64,000 nt of DNA, taken from Skermanella rosea (lineage in GTDB: Bacteria; Pseudomonadota; Alphaproteobacteria; Azospirillales; Azospirillaceae). The notes beneath the pieces were generated by a model. It had not been told where the DNA came from, searched no databases, and worked only from the letters and a program-made list of their open reading frames with translations. Location: the NCBI RefSeq assembly GCF_016806835.2, contig NZ_CP086111.1, positions 5,201,471-5,265,470 of the forward strand. Reading direction: 5' to 3'. Position 1 is the stretch's first letter, and each line of letters opens with the position of its first letter. A program made the translations under genes and the position numbers. Shown here one piece after another: positions 21,553-31,082 of the stretch.

Positions 21553-22341
21553 ATGAATACCAGCACCGGACCGGGCCAGGCCCCGGACCCCGCCCCGAGT
21601 CCCCGACCCGGCCCGGATCCCGCCGTCGCGGCCCGCCGCGTGATGCGCGCGGCCGACCGGGCCACCCTGTCCACCGCCCAGCGCGACGGGGCCGGCTGGC
21701 CCTATCCGTCGCTGGTGCTCACGGCGCTCGACCACGACGCCTCTCCCCTGCTTCTCCTCTCAGATCTGGCGGACCACACCGCCAACATCAAGGTGGACCC
21801 GCGCGTCGGGCTGCTGTTCGACGGGACGGCCGGCCTGGACGAGCCCCTGGCCGGCTCCCGGGTGTCGGTGCTGGGCCGGGCGGAGCGGAGCACGGACCCG
21901 CGTCATCGTGTCCGTTTCCTGGCGCGACACGAAAGCGCATCCTTGTACGCCGGATTCGGTGATTTCGCGATCTACCGGATCACGGTCGAACGCGCCCACC
22001 TGGTGGCGGGTTTCGGCCGGATCCGGTGGATCGCGGGCGACGACCTGCTTTTTCGTCTCCCAGATATCGAGACACTGGCGTTGCGGGAGGCGGATATCGT
22101 ACAGCATATGAACGAGGACCACGCCGACGCGGTCGAGCTGTACGCGACCGTGCTGCTGGGCCGGGAAGGCGGCGGCTGGAAGCTGACCGGCATCGATCCC
22201 GACGGATGCGACCTGCGCCTGGGGGGCCGGACGGCCCGGATGGATTTCGGCCGCCCCGTGTTCAATGCGGAGAGTGCCCGGAAGGAACTCGTGGATCTGG
22301 TCCGGCAGGCACGCCGGACTCGAGGGGAAACTCAGGCCTGA
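21553..22341 (+). CDS. HugZ-family / pyridoxamine-5'-phosphate-oxidase-like protein with DUF2470
   Basis: The 262-residue protein has a split-barrel flavin-binding-like domain (about 25-165). Conserved segments are DRATLSTAQRDGAGWPYPSL and GSRVSVLGRAERS, with SLYAGFGDFAIYRI following. A C-terminal DUF2470 domain contains ADIVQHMNEDHADAVELYA. This pairing is seen in HugZ-type haem-degrading proteins and in related proteins of unknown role. The N-terminal 25 residues are Pro-rich. It lies between chvI (divergent) and pckA (53 bp downstream, same strand). No haem-uptake genes are near, so a haem oxygenase role is only a family-based possibility. Confidence 0.85.
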   Translation: MNTSTGPGQAPDPAPSPRPGPDPAVAARRVMRAADRATLSTAQRDGAGWPYPSLVLTALDHDASPLLLLSDLADHTANIKVDPRVGLLFDGTAGLDEPLAGSRVSVLGRAERSTDPRHRVRFLARHESASLYAGFGDFAIYRITVERAHLVAGFGRIRWIAGDDLLFRLPDIETLALREADIVQHMNEDHADAVELYATVLLGREGGGWKLTGIDPDGCDLRLGGRTARMDFGRPVFNAESARKELVDLVRQARRTRGETQA

Positions 22342-22394
22342 CGACCTAAGGCCGACTGTAATCCGGCAAACCGGACAGAAAATACGTGGAGAGA

Positions 22395-24008
<1,614 letters not shown>

Positions 24009-24036
24009 GGCCGGGAGGTCACCAAGGACAGAAAAG

Positions 24037-24065
24037 GCCGGGGAGCACGCTCCCCGGCTTCTTTC
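24037..24065 (+). terminator. Rho-independent terminator of pckA
   Basis: GCCGGGGAGC pairs with GCTCCCCGGC around a two-base centre, and TTCTTTCGTTT follows. This is the clearest intrinsic terminator in the window, 28 bp after the pckA stop. Confidence 0.88.
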
Positions 24066-24076
24066 GTTTGATCCGC

Positions 24077-24202
24077 ATGACTTTGATCGTCATCGATACC
24101 AACGTCTTCGTTGCCGGATTGCGCTCGGCCGGCGGGGCCGCTCGAGAAGTCTTGCGGCGGACGCTACAAGATGACGCCGGCCGAATGCCTGGAGCTTCTG
24201 CA
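24077..24202 (+). pseudogene. PIN-domain toxin, N-terminal fragment fused in frame to the next gene
   Basis: MTLIVIDTNVFVAGLRSAGG followed by AAREVLRRTLQ is the opening of a PIN-domain ribonuclease (VapC-like), including the first catalytic Asp of IDTNVF. After about 30 residues the similarity stops and the frame runs on without a stop into the ribbon-helix-helix gene at 24203. The remaining PIN core, with its other acidic residues, is missing. I read this as a toxin gene truncated by an internal deletion, leaving its reading frame joined to a small antitoxin-like gene. A functional fusion cannot be excluded. Confidence 0.7.
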
Positions 24203-24424
24203 ATGAGTACGCTGACGATCCGTTTGACCGACAATACCGCCGAACGGCTGGAGGCGCTTGCCCGCAGCCGTGGACTCAGCGTGAACAGCCTGATCGAGGA
24301 GAGGAGCGTCCAGGCGCTGGCGGCATGGGACGCCGAATGCCGTTTCAGATCGATGGCGGCCGAAGGAGATACAGCGCAGGCCCTATCGATCCTGGAGCGG
24401 CTTGATCATCAGTCCGCCGAATAG
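24203..24424 (+). CDS. Ribbon-helix-helix antitoxin-like protein, 73 aa
   Basis: The protein begins STLTIRLTDNTAERLEALAR followed by SRGLSVNSLIEE, a short ribbon-helix-helix DNA-binding domain. It continues with a C-terminal helix typical of antitoxins paired with PIN toxins. Normally such an antitoxin precedes its toxin; here the only PIN sequence lies upstream and is truncated, and no toxin follows within 75 bp. It is either an orphan antitoxin or part of one continuous frame starting at 24077. CTGGAG lies about 8 bases before the ATG. Confidence 0.68.
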   Translation: MSTLTIRLTDNTAERLEALARSRGLSVNSLIEERSVQALAAWDAECRFRSMAAEGDTAQALSILERLDHQSAE

Positions 24425-24500
24425 GCTAGACGCCCTACCCGGAACAACCACACCCCACACGTGTTCATGAAGCAACGCAGACAATTCGAAAGGTTGCTTC

Positions 24501-24743
24501 ATGTTTTCCCTGACCGGTTCGGGTCTTCGACGTGCCGCCCTGGGTGCCTTCCTGGTCCTGGGCGTTCCCATGCTCGCGGCTTGCGACAACGAAGGCCCGG
24601 CGGAACGTGCAGGCGAGTCGATCGACAACAGCGTCAGCAACGCCGCCAAGCAGACCGGCGAGGCGATGGAGAATATCGGCAACGCCATCCAGGACAAGAG
24701 CCAGGAAGTGCGCCGGGACATGAACGACGACAAGCCCAACTGA
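24501..24743 (+). CDS. Small lipoprotein, 80 aa
   Basis: A signal sequence with lipobox LAAC (Cys about residue 28) is followed by a short acidic, amphipathic helix: ESIDNSVSNAAKQTGEAMEN then IGNAIQDKSQEVRRD. The mature peptide has the repeated NAxxxxGEAxxNIGNA look of small membrane-stress or entericidin/CsbD-like lipoproteins, but I cannot name the family. It ends before a 12-bp hairpin terminator. Function unknown. Confidence 0.72.
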   Translation: MFSLTGSGLRRAALGAFLVLGVPMLAACDNEGPAERAGESIDNSVSNAAKQTGEAMENIGNAIQDKSQEVRRDMNDDKPN

Positions 24744-24793
24744 CCGGCCCAGGCCGTCGGACCATACTCCTGGAAGATCAGGCCCTGAAAACG

Positions 24794-24821
24794 CGAAAGC
24801 CCGCCGAACGGCGGGCTTTCG
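24794..24821. terminator. Strong bidirectional hairpin between lipoprotein gene and infC
   Basis: CGAAAGCCCGCC and GGCGGGCTTTCG form a perfect 12-bp stem around GAAC. The A/T-rich outer pairs give a short T-run on both strands, so it could stop transcription from both converging genes. Confidence 0.85.
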
Positions 24822-24872
24822 TACGTTTGCGGCCTGGGAGCGGATCTCCCCAGGCCCAATCCGGTCAACGCG

Positions 24873-25409
24873 TCATCGGGGAGCCAGGACCATGATCATC
24901 TGGCGACCTTCCAGCTTGGGCATCTGCTCGACCTTGGCCATTTCCTGGAGATCGTCGCGCACCTTGACCAGCACGTTCATGCCTAGGTCCTGGTGAGCCA
25001 TCTCGCGGCCGCGGAAGCGCATGGTGACCTTCACCTTGTCGCCTTCCTCAAGGAACCGACGGGCGCTGCGCATCTTGACGTCATAGTCGTTGTCATCGAT
25101 GTTAGGACGCATTTTGATTTCCTTAACCTCGATGATCTTCTGCTTCTTGCGCGCCTCGTTGGCCCGTTTCTGCGCCTCGTACTTGAACTTGCCATAGTCG
25201 AGGATCTTGCACACCGGCGGATCCGCATTCGGGGAGACCTCGACGAGGTCGAGCCCTGCTTCTTCCGCGGCGATCAACGCCTCGCGGAGCGAAACGACTC
25301 CGACCATTTCGCCGGCGGCATCCACCAGGCGGACGGAGCGGACATTGATTTCCCGATTGACCCGCGGCCCATCACGGGACGGTGTGGAGTCGGCATTTGG
25401 TCTGGCTAT
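24873..25409 (-). CDS. infC: Translation initiation factor IF-3, probable AUA start
   Basis: The protein has the IF3 N-domain ([17 protein letters not shown] ... [20 protein letters not shown]) and C-domain ([18 protein letters not shown] ... [16 protein letters not shown]). It binds the 30S subunit and polices initiator-tRNA and start-codon choice. The best start is a rare ATA at 25409: GAGGGAG lies seven bases upstream, and the protein then begins ARPNAD with 178 residues, the usual length. The first ATG at 25472 would add 21 unconserved residues and has no comparable site. Rare start codons in infC underlie IF3 autoregulation in E. coli. thrS lies upstream, as in many bacteria. Confidence 0.93.
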   Translation of the reverse strand: MARPNADSTPSRDGPRVNREINVRSVRLVDAAGEMVGVVSLREALIAAEEAGLDLVEVSPNADPPVCKILDYGKFKYEAQKRANEARKKQKIIEVKEIKMRPNIDDNDYDVKMRSARRFLEEGDKVKVTMRFRGREMAHQDLGMNVLVKVRDDLQEMAKVEQMPKLEGRQMIMVLAPR

Positions 25410-25547
25410 GGAATAGTCTCCCTCGTTGGAACCGGCGCCCGGCGTTTCGGTCTGTCCCGGGCGGGGGTTCATGACCCGCCGGGACCCAGGCGACCGGAAT
25501 TGTAGTCATCCCAGGCCGCGAACGACCTGACCTGGATCACTCCAGGA

Positions 25548-27512
25548 TTAGAATGGTGATTCCGGCGCGAGATTGCCAAGGGGCGACCTCGCTTCGGCCA
25601 CAATTGTATTGACAGCGGCGTCGAGAGCAAGAACTTCCTGATCCTTGCCCCCCAAACGGCGTAATGCCACGGTCCGCTCCTCGGCCTCGCGCTTGCCCAC
25701 CACCACCATCAGGGGCACCTTCGCGAGGCTGTGTTCGCGGACCTTGAAGTTGATCTTCTCGTTCCGGGTGTCAAGCTCCACCCTGACTCCGGCGCGCCGA
25801 AGCTCGTTCGCCACCTCGGCGGCATAATCGTCCGCCTCGTTGGTGATGGTCGCCACGACCGCCTGGAGCGGGGCCAGCCAGAGCGGGAACTTGCCGGCAT
25901 AGTGCTCGATCAGCATGCCGATGAAGCGCTCCATCGACCCCAGGATGGCGCGGTGGAGCATGACCGGCCGATGCCGCTGGCCGTCCTCGCCGACATACTC
26001 CGCGTCCAGCCGCTCCGGCAGGACGAAGTCCACCTGCAGGGTGCCGCATTGCCAGTCGCGGCCGATCGCGTCGCGCAGCACGAACTCCAGCTTCGGGCCG
26101 TAGAAGGCACCTTCGCCGGGGTTCATGGTGTAGGGCAGGCCCGCGGCCTCGATCGCCTCGCGCAGCGCCGCCTCGGCCCGGTCCCACACCTCGTCGGTGC
26201 CGGCGCGGGTCTCCGGACGGTCGGAGAACTTCACCGACACGTCGGTGAAGCCCAGGTCCTTGTAGACGCTCAGCAGCAGGTCGCAGAAGGCGATGCTCTC
26301 CGACGTGATCTGCTCCGGCGTGCAGAAGATGTGCGCGTCGTCCTGGGTGAAGGCGCGCACCCGCATGATGCCGTGCAGGCTGCCCGACGGCTCGTTGCGG
26401 TGGCACGAGCCGAACTCGGCCATGCGGAGCGGCAGGTCGCGGTAGCTCGTGATCCCCTGCTTGTAGATCTGGACGTGGGCCGGGCAGTTCATCGGCTTCA
26501 GCGCCAGCACCTTCTCGTCATCGGCGTTGGCGGTGAACATCGCTTCCCGGAACTTCTCCCAGTGGCCCGAGGCCACCCAGAGCGCCCGGTCGATCAGCTG
26601 CGGCGTCTTGACCTCGACATAGCCGGACCGCTGCAGCCGCGCGCGGACATAGTTCTCCAGCGTGCGCCACAGGGTATAGCCCTTGTCGTGCCAGAAGACG
26701 CTGCCGACCGCCTCCTCCTGGAGGTGGAACAGGTCCATCTCCCGGCCGAGCCGCCGATGGTCGCGCTTCTCCGCCTCCTCCAGCTGGTGCAGGTGGGCCT
26801 TCAGCTCCTTCTCGTCGCGCCAAGCCGTGCCGTAGATGCGCTGGAGCATCTCGTTGCGATGGTCGCCGCGCCAGTAGGCGCCCGCCACCTTCATCAGCTT
26901 GAAGCCCTGGCCGAGCCGGCCGGTGGACGGCATGTGCGGCCCGCGGCACAGGTCCAGCCACTCGCCCTGGCGGTAGACCGTGATGGTCTCCGTGTCCGGC
27001 AGGTCGCGGATGATCTCCGCCTTGTACTTCTCGCCCCGCTCCTCGAAGAAGCGGATCGCCTCGTTCCGGTCCCACGCCTCGCAGGTGAAGGGCGCGTCGC
27101 GGGACACGATCTCGCGCATCTTCGCCTCGATCTTCTCGAGGTCGTCGGGCGTGAACGGCTCCGCCCGGGCGAAGTCGTAATAGAAGCCGTTGGCGATCGC
27201 CGGGCCGATCGTGACCTGGGTGCCGGGATACAGCGTCTGGACGGCTTCCGCCATAACGTGGGCGGCGTCGTGGCGGATCAGGCCGAGGACGTCCGGATGG
27301 TCGCGGGTGACGATCTCGACGGCGGCGTCCGAGGTGATGCGGGTAGTGAGGTCGCGGAGATTGCCGTCGACCTTGACGGCAAGCGCGTCCTTGGCCAGCC
27401 GCTTGCCGATCGACTCGGCGATCTGCCGGCCCGTCACCGGGGCATCATAGTCGCGCACGCTGCCGTCCGGCAGGGTGACGGCGACTTTCTGGATCTGTTC
27501 AGCCGTCTGCAT
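25548..27512 (-). CDS. thrS: Threonyl-tRNA synthetase
   Basis: The enzyme has 654 residues, normal for the family, and charges tRNA-Thr. It has the N-terminal TGS domain ([17 protein letters not shown]), the editing domain with [12 protein letters not shown] and the C-terminal half of its metal site, and the class II core with the zinc-binding Cys in [14 protein letters not shown]. The anticodon-binding domain reads [14 protein letters not shown]. The ATG at 27512 gives the canonical N-terminus; longer frames add 28 residues of no family character. No T-box leader is visible, as expected outside Firmicutes. infC follows 138 bp downstream. Confidence 0.97.
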   Translation of the reverse strand: MQTAEQIQKVAVTLPDGSVRDYDAPVTGRQIAESIGKRLAKDALAVKVDGNLRDLTTRITSDAAVEIVTRDHPDVLGLIRHDAAHVMAEAVQTLYPGTQVTIGPAIANGFYYDFARAEPFTPDDLEKIEAKMREIVSRDAPFTCEAWDRNEAIRFFEERGEKYKAEIIRDLPDTETITVYRQGEWLDLCRGPHMPSTGRLGQGFKLMKVAGAYWRGDHRNEMLQRIYGTAWRDEKELKAHLHQLEEAEKRDHRRLGREMDLFHLQEEAVGSVFWHDKGYTLWRTLENYVRARLQRSGYVEVKTPQLIDRALWVASGHWEKFREAMFTANADDEKVLALKPMNCPAHVQIYKQGITSYRDLPLRMAEFGSCHRNEPSGSLHGIMRVRAFTQDDAHIFCTPEQITSESIAFCDLLLSVYKDLGFTDVSVKFSDRPETRAGTDEVWDRAEAALREAIEAAGLPYTMNPGEGAFYGPKLEFVLRDAIGRDWQCGTLQVDFVLPERLDAEYVGEDGQRHRPVMLHRAILGSMERFIGMLIEHYAGKFPLWLAPLQAVVATITNEADDYAAEVANELRRAGVRVELDTRNEKINFKVREHSLAKVPLMVVVGKREAEERTVALRRLGGKDQEVLALDAAVNTIVAEARSPLGNLAPESPF

Positions 27513-27570
27513 CGTCAGAAAACAATCATCCCAATAAAGATGCCGCACTCTAGGCGCATTGCCGGTCGAG

Positions 27571-28845
27571 TCAAGCTTGGCGCGGCCCGCCGGCACCGGC
27601 GCCTCCGCCGCCGCTCCCCGCCGCCCGTTCCGCCATCAGCTCGCCATAGACGGCCAGGGTGTCGCGGCACATGCGGTCCCGGGTGAAGCGGCTGTTGACA
27701 TAGGCCATGGCGCGCTCGCCCAGCACGGCCCTCTGGTCCGCGTCCAAGGCCAGCGCCTCGCCCAGCGCCTCCGCCAGGGCGTCGGCGTCGTTCGGCGGGA
27801 CCACCCACGCCGTCTCGCCGGCGACCACGGTCTCGCGCACGGCGCCGTGGTTGGTCACGATCACCGGCCGGCCCATGGCCTGGGCCTCGACGATGACCCG
27901 GCCGAAGGCCTCCGGATCGCTCGACGCGGAGACCACCACGTCGGCCAGCATGTAGGCGGCCGCCATGTCGTTGCAATGGTCCACCAGCCGGACGACGCCC
28001 TCCAGCCCCAGGCGGCGCACCTGCTCCTCCAGTTCCTGGCGGTAGCCGGCGCGCCCCTGGTCGGACCCGACCATCAGGCAGCACACGTCCTTGCGGCCCA
28101 GCCGGGCGAGCGCGTCGATCAGCACGGTCTGGCCCTTCCACCGGGTCAGGCGGCCCGGCAGCATGATCACCTGGTGCCCGTCGGGCAGCCGCCACGCGCG
28201 GGCCAGCTGGATCACCCGCTCGGGGCTGACCCGGTCGGGCGCGAAGCTGTTGGAGTCGATCCCGCGGTGGATCACCCGGATGCGGTCCGGGTCGATCCGG
28301 TAGTTGGACAGGATATGGTCGCGGATGAACTCGGAGATGGCGATCACCCGGTCGCCCCGCGCCATGACCGAATTGTAGAAGCGCTTCGACTTGCCCGAGA
28401 AGTTGTAGGGGGCATGGAAGGTCGTCATGAACGGCACGCCGGTCCGCCGCGCCGCGCCATAGGCGCTCCAGGCCGGCGCGCGGCTGCGCGCATGGACGAT
28501 GTCGACCCTGTGCTCGCGGATGATCCTGCTGAGCCGGTCGACGTTGCGCCACAGGGTCAGGGGGTTCTTGCTGTCGAGCGGCAGCGTGAAGTGCGGGATC
28601 CGCCAGCGCTCCAGCTCGCGCGCCATGGGTCCGCCGGCCGACGCGACCAGCGGCGTCCCCCCGGCATGGTGCAGCGCCGCCGCCACGTCGATGGCGCCGC
28701 GCTCCGCGCCGCCGGTGACGAGGGCCGGCAGCACCTGAAGGACGACGGGCCGCCCCGGCGCCAAGCCCGACTCGTCCCGCCCGGCCTCCTCCGGCCCGGA
28801 GTTGTCGTGCGGCCCGGCCGTGGTAGTGTTGTATGCCCCGCTCAT
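27571..28845 (-). CDS. Glycosyltransferase family 4
   Basis: At 424 residues it shows a GT4/GT-B fold: N-terminal [37 protein letters not shown], the [17 protein letters not shown] acceptor side, and the C-terminal donor site with [15 protein letters not shown] and [18 protein letters not shown] (E-x7-E). Such enzymes retain anomeric configuration and build lipopolysaccharide or exopolysaccharide. The C-terminus is Gly/Ala-rich. It stands alone between thrS and a divergent hydrolase; the two start regions almost touch (28845 and 28859), so their promoters overlap each other's coding DNA. Sugar specificity is unknown. Confidence 0.9.
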   Translation of the reverse strand: MSGAYNTTTAGPHDNSGPEEAGRDESGLAPGRPVVLQVLPALVTGGAERGAIDVAAALHHAGGTPLVASAGGPMARELERWRIPHFTLPLDSKNPLTLWRNVDRLSRIIREHRVDIVHARSRAPAWSAYGAARRTGVPFMTTFHAPYNFSGKSKRFYNSVMARGDRVIAISEFIRDHILSNYRIDPDRIRVIHRGIDSNSFAPDRVSPERVIQLARAWRLPDGHQVIMLPGRLTRWKGQTVLIDALARLGRKDVCCLMVGSDQGRAGYRQELEEQVRRLGLEGVVRLVDHCNDMAAAYMLADVVVSASSDPEAFGRVIVEAQAMGRPVIVTNHGAVRETVVAGETAWVVPPNDADALAEALGEALALDADQRAVLGERAMAYVNSRFTRDRMCRDTLAVYGELMAERAAGSGGGGAGAGGPRQA

Positions 28846-28858
28846 GGAATCTTTCGAT

Positions 28859-29629
28859 ATGACCGATCTGAACGCTTCGCCCGAAAATACCCTGGCGCAT
28901 GAAGGCGCCACCATAGCCTATCGCCGCACCGAAGGAAGCACTCCCGGCGTCATCTTCATGGGAGGATTCAAATCCGACATGACCGGCACCAAGGCGGTCG
29001 CCCTGGAAAGCTTCTGCCGCAGCCGCGGCACGGCGTTCGTCCGGTTCGACTACCAGGGCCACGGCACGTCGAGCGGCCGGTTCGAGGAAGGCTCGATCGG
29101 CCTGTGGTCGCGCGACGCGCTGGCGGTGTTCGACCGGCTGACCGAGGGGCCGCAGGTCGTCGTCGGCTCCTCCATGGGCGGCTGGATGATGCTCCTGACG
29201 GCGCTCGCCCGGCCGGAGCGCGTCGCCGGCCTGATCGGCATCGCCTCGGCGCCGGACTTCACCGAGGACCTGATCTGGTCCACCCTGGACGAAACCGACC
29301 GCGCCACGCTGATGGAGACCGGCGCCTTGCTGAAGCCGTCCGACTACGGCGATCCCTACCCCTATACCCGCCGCCTGATCGAGGACGGCCGGGACCACCT
29401 GCTTCTGCGTGGGACGATCCCGCTGGCCTGTCCGGTGCGGCTGCTCCACGGCATGCGCGACGCCGACGTGCCCTGGCGCACCAGCCAGCGCATCGCGGAG
29501 CGGCTGGCCGGCGACGACGTGAGGATCACCCTGGTGAAGGACGGCGACCACCGCCTGTCGCGCGACCAGGACATCGCGCTGTTGTGCCGCACCGTCGGCG
29601 AGCTGCTCGACGGGCTCAAGACCTCCTGA
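28859..29629 (+). CDS. Alpha/beta hydrolase (acyl-CoA thioesterase / lysophospholipase-like)
   Basis: This 256-residue hydrolase has [14 protein letters not shown] (oxyanion side), [16 protein letters not shown], nucleophile elbow [11 protein letters not shown] (Ser105), [16 protein letters not shown] (acid) and KDGDHRLS (His). This is the pattern of the YqiA/palmitoyl-thioesterase-like branch common in Rhodospirillales. An ATG 15 bases upstream is equally placed but shares bases with the start codon of the divergent glycosyltransferase. The 3' end overlaps the converging small membrane protein by 14 bp. Substrate unknown. Confidence 0.87.
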   Translation: MTDLNASPENTLAHEGATIAYRRTEGSTPGVIFMGGFKSDMTGTKAVALESFCRSRGTAFVRFDYQGHGTSSGRFEEGSIGLWSRDALAVFDRLTEGPQVVVGSSMGGWMMLLTALARPERVAGLIGIASAPDFTEDLIWSTLDETDRATLMETGALLKPSDYGDPYPYTRRLIEDGRDHLLLRGTIPLACPVRLLHGMRDADVPWRTSQRIAERLAGDDVRITLVKDGDHRLSRDQDIALLCRTVGELLDGLKTS

Positions 29630-29933
29630 GCGACCCCAGCGCCAGCAGCGCCAGTCCCGTAACCGCCAGCACCAGCGCCGCCGGCCACAGCAGGACGGTC
29701 AGCAGCACGGGATCCCACAGCTCCGGCACCAGATAGCGCTGCACCACCGCCTGGGTCAGGTTCAGGCTGCCGGGATGCAGGCGGAACCACAGCTCGCCCG
29801 CGGCGGAGAGATGCGGGCTCCCGCCGGCCGCCGCCATCTGGCTCCCCATCTGGCTCCATTGCCATAGGTCCCAGCCCAACGCCGCGAGCCCCGCCAGCAG
29901 CAGCACCCCGCCGATCACTCTCAAGACGACCAC
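29616..29933 (-). CDS. Small two-helix membrane protein, 105 aa
   Basis: The protein begins [20 protein letters not shown] (helix 1), has a soluble loop with [20 protein letters not shown] and [10 protein letters not shown], and ends with a second helix ([20 protein letters not shown]) and a basic tail SLRRS. The GTG start at 29933 follows GAGGAACGA. I recognise the loop as the kind conserved in small hypothetical proteins of this order but cannot assign a function. It lies just upstream of tRNA-Ser on the opposite strand. Confidence 0.75.
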   Translation of the reverse strand: MVVLRVIGGVLLLAGLAALGWDLWQWSQMGSQMAAAGGSPHLSAAGELWFRLHPGSLNLTQAVVQRYLVPELWDPVLLTVLLWPAALVLAVTGLALLALGSLRRS

Positions 29934-30081
29934 TCGTTCCTCACCGCTGATTGACGCCGTGCCGGAACATGCGCCGCCACCCCGGGAGGCGCAACCGGAC
30001 CCTTCTTCACTTTCCCGGGAGCCGACGTGAACGAAGTGCTTGAATCCGCCCCCGCCGTTGAGTATTTTCCGCGGCCTTGAT

Positions 30082-30171
30082 GGAGGGGTGGCCGAGTGGT
30101 TGAAGGCGCACGCCTGGAAAGTGTGTATACCAGAAATGGTATCGCGGGTTCGAATCCCGCTCCCTCCGCCA
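30082..30171 (+). tRNA. tRNA-Ser (anticodon GGA)
   Basis: The 90-base gene has an acceptor stem GGAGGGG pairing with TCCCTCC, a D-arm starting GCCGAGTGG, an anticodon loop CTGGAAA (anticodon GGA), a long variable arm as in serine tRNAs, a T-arm GGTTCGAATCC and an encoded CCA end. Its 3' end is the left half of the direct repeat that bounds the integrative island. Confidence 0.97.
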
Positions 30172-30176
30172 TCGCC
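30158..30176. repeat. attL (19-bp direct repeat, tRNA side)
   Basis: CGCTCCCTCCGCCATCGCC covers the last 14 bases of the tRNA-Ser gene and five bases beyond. The identical sequence at 37298-37316 marks the other end of the island. Confidence 0.85.
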
Positions 30177-30244
30177 TTGCATAAATGATTGATAATTCTG
30201 GGTTTTTTCGACCCAACACAGATTGTCCCATCCGCTGATCCATC

Positions 30245-31065
30245 CACAAGTCCCCGCATGCGCGGGGGAGCCTTGACCGATGCGATTGCGCACATGGCAG
30301 GGTTGGGTCCATCCCCGCATGTACGGGGGAGCCAAGAGCGCCTTCCGGGCTTCGTCAACTGTCTTGGGTCCATCCCCGCAGGCGCGGGGGAGCCCGAACA
30401 TTTCCTGCAACTTGGCCTCGTCGTCCAGGTCTATCCCCGTATGCGCGGGGGAGCCGCCTCGACAGTTCCCCGGGCCGAACGTGTCATTGGTCTATCCCCG
30501 CAGGCGCGGGGGAGCTTTTGGCATGTAGTACCGCTTCACCCGCCTGCCAAGTCTATCCCCGCAGGCGCGGGGGAGCCTCAGGGCGGTAGGGCTGGGCTTG
30601 CCAGATGGCGGGTCTATCCCCGCCTGCACGGGGGAGCCCTGCGCGGAGCCGTGCAGTTCCAGATTGCCCGGGGTCTATCCCCGCCTGCACGGGGGAGTCG
30701 GCTGGGCGCGGCACATCGCGTGCCACAGGTAGGGTCTATCCCCGCCTGCACGGGGGAGCCCCCGCTCGCGTTATCGAGAGCACGGCTATCCCGGATCTAT
30801 CCCCGCATGCGCGGGGGAGCCATATCCAGCGCATCCACGAACAGCATCTCGCCGGGTCTATCCCCGCATGCGCGGGGGAGCCCAGCGTCTGGGCGTGCCG
30901 GTGGAGGACGTGGCGGGTCTATCCCCGCATGCGCGGGGGAGCCCAGCGTCTGGGCGTGCCGGTGGAGGACGTGGCGGGTCTATCCCCGCATGCGCGGGGG
31001 AGCCCAGCGTCTGGGCGTGCCGGTGGAGGACGTGGCGGGTCTATCCCCGCATGCGCGGGGGAGCC
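30245..31065 (-). CRISPR. CRISPR array, 14 repeats, type I-E-like, no cas genes nearby
   Basis: Fourteen 28-bp repeats start exactly every 61 bp, leaving thirteen 33-bp spacers. On the minus strand the repeat begins GGCTCCCCCGC and ends GCGGGGATAGACC, matching the type I-E repeat pattern with an AUAGACC-like handle, so I infer minus-strand transcription. The first plus-strand repeat (30245-30272) is degenerate at its outer six bases, as expected for the old, leader-distal end; the leader should lie right of 31065. The central bases vary in blocks: GCAGGCGC, GCCTGCAC and GCATGCGC types. The spacers at 30883-30915, 30944-30976 and 31005-31037 are identical. An insertion sequence begins 17 bp beyond the last repeat. 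Confidence 0.96.
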
Positions 31066-31082
31066 CTGTCAGGCGTCATGGA

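Noticed and set aside
25410-25547. L20-type or other attenuator between thrS and infC
   Set aside because: No stable alternating hairpins or leader peptide were seen in the short gap.
30177-30244. AT-rich stretch left of the CRISPR array as leader
   Set aside because: The adjacent repeat is the degenerate one and the repeat orientation points the other way; the stretch more likely serves as the tRNA downstream region.
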